Positions 6,792 through 10,438 of a stretch of 10,438 bases of DNA are shown one piece after another. Below the pieces are notes generated by a model that saw only the letters and a program-made list of their open reading frames with translations, was not told the DNA's origin and did no database searches. Positions within the stretch are counted from its first letter, which is position 1. Each line of letters starts with the position of its first letter. Origin of the DNA: an uncultured Bacteroidales bacterium (GTDB lineage: Bacteria > Bacteroidota > Bacteroidia > Bacteroidales > UBA932); contig CAMGTS010000028.1 in assembly GCA_946062035.1 (NCBI GenBank), positions 1-10,438 of the forward strand. Reading direction: 5' to 3'. Both the position numbers and the translations under genes were made by a program.

Positions 6792-9011
6792 CTATCTGAA
6801 CGATTGCAGTTCACGATATTTAGGGAGCGGCCATAATTCATCATCGATGACCATCTCTAACTTATCGGTGTACTGTCTGATTATGTGCATATAAGGGAAA
6901 ACGTTTTTTTCGTACTCTTTGGCTCTTGTCGGGATATCCTCGATTTTATTGGCGACCTTACGTGCGTCTATCATCGATTTGACCTCTTTGCTGAGATTAT
7001 TGATGTATCCCGAAATTTTCGGAATTAACCTTAACTGCGTTTCACAGAGGGTCTTATATTCGTCAGGAAATAATTCCTTGACTCCCTGTACGTTGGAAAT
7101 AAGAGAATTCTGGAATGTTATTGCGGTAGGGATGACATGATTGGTCACCAGATCGCCGAGAACCCTTGCTTCAATCTGAAGTTTTTTGACATAAATCTCA
7201 TTCAATACCTCATATCTTGCGACGGCCTCTTTGCCTGTCATGATATCAAGATCCTGAAAGAGTTTGATGTTCTTCTTGTCAATATATTCGGCAAAAGCGT
7301 CTGTAGTGTTCCTTATCTCGCTCAAACCTCGCCTTTGTGCCTCCTGACGCCACTCTTCGCTGTATCCGTTCCCCTCGAATCGTATTTTCTTTGACTCCAA
7401 AAAGAACTGGCGGATGACTTTCATCATTGCCTTCGCCTCGCTTAGGCCGTCATCCATATATTTGACAACCAATTCTTTGAATCGTATAAGCTGCTCTGCG
7501 ACAATGGTGTTAAGTACAAAAACAGAAGAAGCTACATTGGCGGATGAACCGACTGCACGGAACTCGAATCTGTTACCCGTAAAGGCAAAAGGTGAGGTTC
7601 TGTTCCTGTCTGTGTTGTCAGGTAGAATCTCCGGTATCTGATTTACAATGTGCAATTTGCTGCGGACTTTGACATCTTTTTTCTGAACGGCCTCCACACC
7701 TTTGTCTGAGTAGTTCTCTATGCTTTCTACAAGTCGGCTGAGGGTCTCTCCTATGAAAACGCTGAGGATTGTTGGAGGAGCCTCGTGCCCGCCCATCCTA
7801 TACATGTTGTTCAAAGAAGTCACGGTGCTCATCAGTAGTCTGTTATGTTCGTAAACTCCTCTTATTACCGATGCGAAGAAGCATAGGAACTGCAGGTTTG
7901 TGCGGGGTGTCTTACCCGGTTTGAAAAGGTTTACGCCGGTATTGGTTACGAGGCTCCAGTTGCAATGCTTGCCTGACCCGTTTACGCCATCGAAAGGCTT
8001 TTCGTGGAAAAGAACCTTGAGCTTGTGCTTCTCCGCTATTGACTTCATGATAATCATCATCATAAGATTCTGGTCAGAGGAAATATTGGCCTCACCGTAA
8101 ATTGGCGCGAACTCAAATTGGTTAGGGGCGACTTCGTTGTGGCGGGTCTTTAAGTGGACTCCGAGCTTATATGCTTCAGTCTCGAAATCTTGCATGAACG
8201 CTACGACTCTGCTCGGGATAGCGCCGAAGTAATGGTCTTCAAGCTGCTGGTCTTTTGCCGCATTGTGTCCGAGCAGGGTTCTGCCGCATGCCTGAAGATC
8301 CGGTCTCGCATTGAAAAGCGCCTCATCTACAAGGAAGTACTCCTGCTCTATACCTAACTGGGGAATTACTTTGCTGACATTTTTGTCGAACATTCTGCAT
8401 ATGGCGGTCGCCGCCTTGCTGATAGCCGCGATTGATTTAAGATGAGGGGTTTTCTGATCCAATGACTCACCTGTATATGCCACAAAAACCGTAGGAATAC
8501 ACAATGTCTTGCCCATGATGAACGCAGGGGAACTCGGATCCCATGCTGTATATCCTCTCGCTTCGAAAGTGTTTCTCAGACCTCCGTTCGGAAAACTTGA
8601 TGCGTCAGGCTCCTGCTGAATCAATGTGCTTCCTTTGAAATCTTCGAAAGAACCTTTTCTTTCGAGCGAACCTGCCTTGCCTTCGATCGGGCTTGAAAAA
8701 GATTCGTGTTTTTCCGCTGTGGCGTCCGTCAGAGGCTGAAACCAGTGGGTGTAGTGGGTGGCTCCCATCTTGACCGCCCAGTTTTTCATTCCTGCGGCGA
8801 TCTGGTCTGCAATCTCCCTTTCGATTTTCTCTCCGTGGTCTATAGCAGCCTCGACAGCGTTGAACGCTTTCTCGGAAAGGTACATCTGCATTTTCTGCAT
8901 ATCGAAAACATTGACGCCGAAATAGTCTGTAGTGGGTTTTTCGTCTTCGTAAAATCTTTTGGCTTCATGTGTGGCGAATTCTGCCATCGCTCTGGTGCGG
9001 ACATTGCTCAT
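6792..9011 (-). CDS. glnN: Glutamine synthetase type III
   Basis: GlnN makes glutamine from glutamate, ammonia and ATP and is the main route of ammonia assimilation. The 739-residue length is typical of GSIII (about 700-730), far longer than GSI or GSII. The GSIII hallmark block QQEPDASSFPNGGLRNTFEA runs over 132-151. Metal- and substrate-binding motifs are GIEQEYF (220-226, E222 and E224), HNEVAPNQFE (291-300, E300), NGSGKHCNWS (344-353, H349), RMGGHEAPP (405-413) and NRTSPFAFTGNRFEFRAVGSSAN (470-492, E483 and R485). The C-terminal helical region from about 560 is the GSIII-specific extension. No key residue is missing. The ATG at 9011 gives the family start. GSIII is characteristic of Bacteroides and relatives, and forms a double-ring dodecamer in the cytosol. 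A direct repeat and a -7-like element lie just upstream. Confidence 0.98.
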   Translation of the reverse strand: MSNVRTRAMAEFATHEAKRFYEDEKPTTDYFGVNVFDMQKMQMYLSEKAFNAVEAAIDHGEKIEREIADQIAAGMKNWAVKMGATHYTHWFQPLTDATAEKHESFSSPIEGKAGSLERKGSFEDFKGSTLIQQEPDASSFPNGGLRNTFEARGYTAWDPSSPAFIMGKTLCIPTVFVAYTGESLDQKTPHLKSIAAISKAATAICRMFDKNVSKVIPQLGIEQEYFLVDEALFNARPDLQACGRTLLGHNAAKDQQLEDHYFGAIPSRVVAFMQDFETEAYKLGVHLKTRHNEVAPNQFEFAPIYGEANISSDQNLMMMIIMKSIAEKHKLKVLFHEKPFDGVNGSGKHCNWSLVTNTGVNLFKPGKTPRTNLQFLCFFASVIRGVYEHNRLLMSTVTSLNNMYRMGGHEAPPTILSVFIGETLSRLVESIENYSDKGVEAVQKKDVKVRSKLHIVNQIPEILPDNTDRNRTSPFAFTGNRFEFRAVGSSANVASSVFVLNTIVAEQLIRFKELVVKYMDDGLSEAKAMMKVIRQFFLESKKIRFEGNGYSEEWRQEAQRRGLSEIRNTTDAFAEYIDKKNIKLFQDLDIMTGKEAVARYEVLNEIYVKKLQIEARVLGDLVTNHVIPTAITFQNSLISNVQGVKELFPDEYKTLCETQLRLIPKISGYINNLSKEVKSMIDARKVANKIEDIPTRAKEYEKNVFPYMHIIRQYTDKLEMVIDDELWPLPKYRELQSFR

Positions 9012-9014
9012 TAT

Positions 9015-9031
9015 GGTATATTTTTTAGAAA
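9015..9031. repeat. Copy 1 of a 17-bp direct repeat in the glnN leader
   Basis: GGTATATTTTTTAGAAA on the plus strand. Bases 9015-9027 are identical to 9067-9079, and the 17-bp units differ only at the 14th base (G here, A in copy 2). It lies three bases upstream of the glnN start codon, in the predicted 5' leader. Base content is very AT-rich, so chance or local duplication is possible. Confidence 0.6.
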
Positions 9032-9058
9032 AAACACTGTTTTTGCCTGTTGATGGCG

Positions 9059-9066
9059 TAAAAGTA
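9059..9066 (-). promoter_or_regulatory. Possible -7 element of the glnN promoter
   Basis: On the minus strand the sequence TACTTTTA matches the Bacteroidota -7 consensus TAnnTTTG except for the last base. A start near 9055 would leave a leader of about 44 bases before glnN. No TTTG lies at the proper -33 distance, so an activator may be needed or the call may be wrong. Confidence 0.35.
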
Positions 9067-9083
9067 GGTATATTTTTTAAAAA
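9067..9083. repeat. Copy 2 of the 17-bp direct repeat, next to the glnN -7 element
   Basis: GGTATATTTTTTAAAAA on the plus strand, starting exactly 52 bases after copy 1, close to five helical turns, so both copies would face the same side of the DNA. It abuts the predicted glnN -7 element and would occupy the promoter spacer. Confidence 0.6.
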
Positions 9084-9106
9084 CTATGCGATTTTCGGCT
9101 GTCATA

Positions 9107-9196
9107 ATGGGTTTTTGGGGAGAGAATCTGTGCTGTGATGACAAAACCGTTACGGATCTCTTTGCGACTGTCGGTATTAAAAATGGTGTGACCTAA
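9107..9196 (+). CDS. Possible 29-residue small protein with MGxWG start, or remnant
   Basis: An ATG at 9107 opens a 29-codon frame ending with TAA at 9194-9196, inside the glnN-purM gap. The peptide begins MGFWGENLCCDDKTVTDLF. The spacing of M-G-x-W-G, then two Asp and a later Asp-Leu, recalls from memory the beginning of DUF4259-type proteins (MGxWGxGxFxNDxAxDF), which are far longer. No clear ribosome-binding site precedes it. It could be a small protein, an upstream ORF affecting purM, a broken gene end, or chance. It is too short to judge by codon use. Confidence 0.25.
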   Translation: MGFWGENLCCDDKTVTDLFATVGIKNGVT

Positions 9197-9201
9197 ACAA
9201 A

Positions 9202-9244
9202 TTTGTCTTCTGAGCTCTATTTGCGGTTTATTTGTCTAAATTTG
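9202..9244 (+). promoter_or_regulatory. Candidate purM promoter region
   Basis: This stretch carries four TTTG tetramers (9202, 9220, 9231 and 9241). A perfect -7 consensus TAAATTTG sits at 9237-9244 but has no TTTG at the usual 19-21 base distance; the nearest are 13 and 31 bases away. The alternative pair is TTTG (9202-9205) with TTTATTTG (9227-9234) at 21 bases, with one mismatch. The first option would start transcription within a few bases of the purM ATG, the second about 11 bases upstream. Confidence 0.4.
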
Positions 9245-9250
9245 TCGGGT

Positions 9251-10435
9251 ATGGAAAATCGTTCAACAGATCGTTATGCGCTGCGTGGTGTATCGTCTCA
9301 GAAGGAAGATGTACACAACGCCATCAAGAATATTGACAAGGGTTTGTTCCCTAAGGCTTTTTGCAAAATCGTCCCTGATGTCACTTTTGCCGGCGATGCC
9401 GACATGTGTGCGGTCATGCATGCTGACGGGGCTGGTACTAAATCGTCTCTTGCCTATGCGTATTGGAAAGAGACGGGAGATATGAGTGTATGGGATGGTA
9501 TCGCTCAGGACGCTATAGTGATGAATACAGATGACCTGCTATGCGTGGGCATCACGGACAATATCTATATAAGTTCTACCATCGGACGAAACAAGAAGCT
9601 CATTCCTGGCGAGGTGATAGAACGGCTGATTTCTGGTGCGGAGAAGTTCGTTAAGAAGATGGACGAGTATGGCGTCAGAATCATTCAGACGGGAGGTGAG
9701 ACAGCTGATGTCGGTGATTTGGTGAGGACTGTCATCGTTGATTCGACTGTATTCGCAAGAATAAGGCGTTCTGAGGTTATAGATAATTCCAAGATTAAGG
9801 CAGGTAATGTGATAGTGGCTCTCGCTTCAGACGGAAAGGCATCGTATGAGGACTCTTATAACGGGGGAATGGGGAGCAACGGACTCACTTCAGCAAGACA
9901 CGATGTCTTCGCGAAGAATATTTCAGAAAAATATCCTGAAACTTACGATTGTTCTATGCCTGAGGAACTTGTGTACAGCGGAACTAAGAGACTGACTGAA
10001 ATCGAACCTGAAACAGGGCTTACCTATGGCAAGTTAGTGCTCTCTCCTACGAGGACGTATGCTCCCGTCGTGAAAGCGGTTTTGGATAAGTTCCGAAACA
10101 GGATTGACGGTATGGTGCATTGTACCGGAGGCGCACAAACAAAGATTCTTCATTTTGTTGATAATCTGATGATTATAAAGGACAATCTTTTCGCTCCGCC
10201 TGTTCTTTTCCGTACGATCCAGCAAGAGAGCGGAACTCCTTGGAAGGAGATGTACAAGGTGTTCAATATGGGGCATCGTATGGAATTCTATGTGCCTGAG
10301 GCGATTGCACAAGATATTATCGCTATTTCCGAAGGATTCGGAATCCCTGCAAAAGTTATCGGAAGGGTGGAAAAATCTGAGGACGGAAGATCTCATCTGC
10401 AAATACACGGAGTAGACGGTATCTGCATTTATTAA
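9251..10435 (+). CDS. purM: Phosphoribosylformylglycinamidine cyclo-ligase (AIR synthase), Bacteroidota type
   Basis: PurM closes the imidazole ring of purines, converting FGAM and ATP to AIR in the cytosol. I place the start at ATG 9251, giving 394 residues beginning MENRSTDRYALRGVSSQKED. The frame stays open upstream to a TTG at 9203, but that stretch (SSELYLRFICLNLSG) overlaps the promoter region and is not like the family. Recognisable blocks are HADGAGTKSS (57-66), MNTDDLLCVG (91-100), TGGETADVGD (147-156), GGMGSNGLTSARHDVF (205-220), HCTGGAQTK (290-298) and VFNMGHRMEFYVP (337-349). The protein is longer than the roughly 345 residues of E. coli PurM and lacks its YKxAGVDI N-terminus, which is how Bacteroidota PurM proteins look from memory. 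The stop codon lies 3 bases before the window end, so any downstream operon partner is not visible. It is divergent from glnN. Confidence 0.92.
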   Translation: MENRSTDRYALRGVSSQKEDVHNAIKNIDKGLFPKAFCKIVPDVTFAGDADMCAVMHADGAGTKSSLAYAYWKETGDMSVWDGIAQDAIVMNTDDLLCVGITDNIYISSTIGRNKKLIPGEVIERLISGAEKFVKKMDEYGVRIIQTGGETADVGDLVRTVIVDSTVFARIRRSEVIDNSKIKAGNVIVALASDGKASYEDSYNGGMGSNGLTSARHDVFAKNISEKYPETYDCSMPEELVYSGTKRLTEIEPETGLTYGKLVLSPTRTYAPVVKAVLDKFRNRIDGMVHCTGGAQTKILHFVDNLMIIKDNLFAPPVLFRTIQQESGTPWKEMYKVFNMGHRMEFYVPEAIAQDIIAISEGFGIPAKVIGRVEKSEDGRSHLQIHGVDGICIY

Positions 10436-10438
10436 TCG

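Noticed and set aside
8706..9053. Plus-strand ORF of 115 codons opposite the glnN start
   Set aside because: It overlaps the conserved GSIII N-terminus on the other strand and its Cys/Phe-rich translation looks like a shadow frame.
9116..9175. Possible leader RNA fold (AGAGAATC with GATCTCT, and CCGTTACGG) upstream of purM
   Set aside because: The stems are short, one has a bulge, and I see no known riboswitch consensus such as that of the purine class.
9203..9250. N-terminal extension of purM from a TTG codon
   Set aside because: The 16 extra residues are not like PurM and overlap the likely promoter; the ATG at 9251 gives the expected family start.
1..10438. CRISPR array, transposon, phage or defence island
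   Set aside because: No regularly spaced repeats, transposase, integrase, toxin-antitoxin pair or defence-type domain was seen; all large genes are housekeeping types.

Overview
The window looks like a piece of a Bacteroidota chromosome, probably of the order Bacteroidales. The reasons are a type III glutamine synthetase (GlnN), a Bacteroidota-style PurM, a DUF6427-like membrane protein, starts that mostly lack a Shine-Dalgarno sequence, and a promoter that fits the TTTG / TAnnTTTG pattern of this phylum. Everything here is ordinary chromosomal gene content. I see no transposase, integrase, phage gene, CRISPR array, tRNA or rRNA.

Layout. Bases 14-2900 hold a plus-strand run of four genes: a small 84-residue ORF with a curious N-terminus, a COG0402-type amidohydrolase, a COG0731 (TYW1-like) radical SAM protein, and D-aminoacyl-tRNA deacylase (dtd). 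The gaps are 9 to 34 bases, so one operon is likely, with its promoter outside the window. A strong hairpin terminator at 2943-2966 separates this run from genes converging on it from the other strand. Bases 2991-9011 are all minus strand. Read in the direction of transcription they are glnN, a polytopic membrane protein, a PBP4-type D-Ala-D-Ala carboxypeptidase (dacB) and a class I aminotransferase. The dacB gene has its own good promoter at 5752-5783. Bases 9012-9250 are a divergent control region between glnN (minus) and purM (plus), and purM runs to the right edge.

Function. The minus-strand genes cover ammonia assimilation, amino-group transfer and peptidoglycan trimming. purM is a purine biosynthesis step whose pathway consumes glutamine, so divergence from glnN is metabolically sensible, but the sequence does not prove co-regulation. 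The plus-strand operon joins a tRNA quality-control enzyme to two enzymes whose substrates I cannot name.

The points most worth a second look are: a 17-bp near-identical direct repeat spaced exactly 52 bp apart in the glnN promoter and leader; a 29-codon ORF in the glnN-purM gap that begins like a MGxWG protein; the first gene, whose first 14 residues look like the start of an iron-containing alcohol dehydrogenase before turning into something unrelated; and the poorly characterised amidohydrolase/radical SAM pair. I found no convincing new defence or mobile system.
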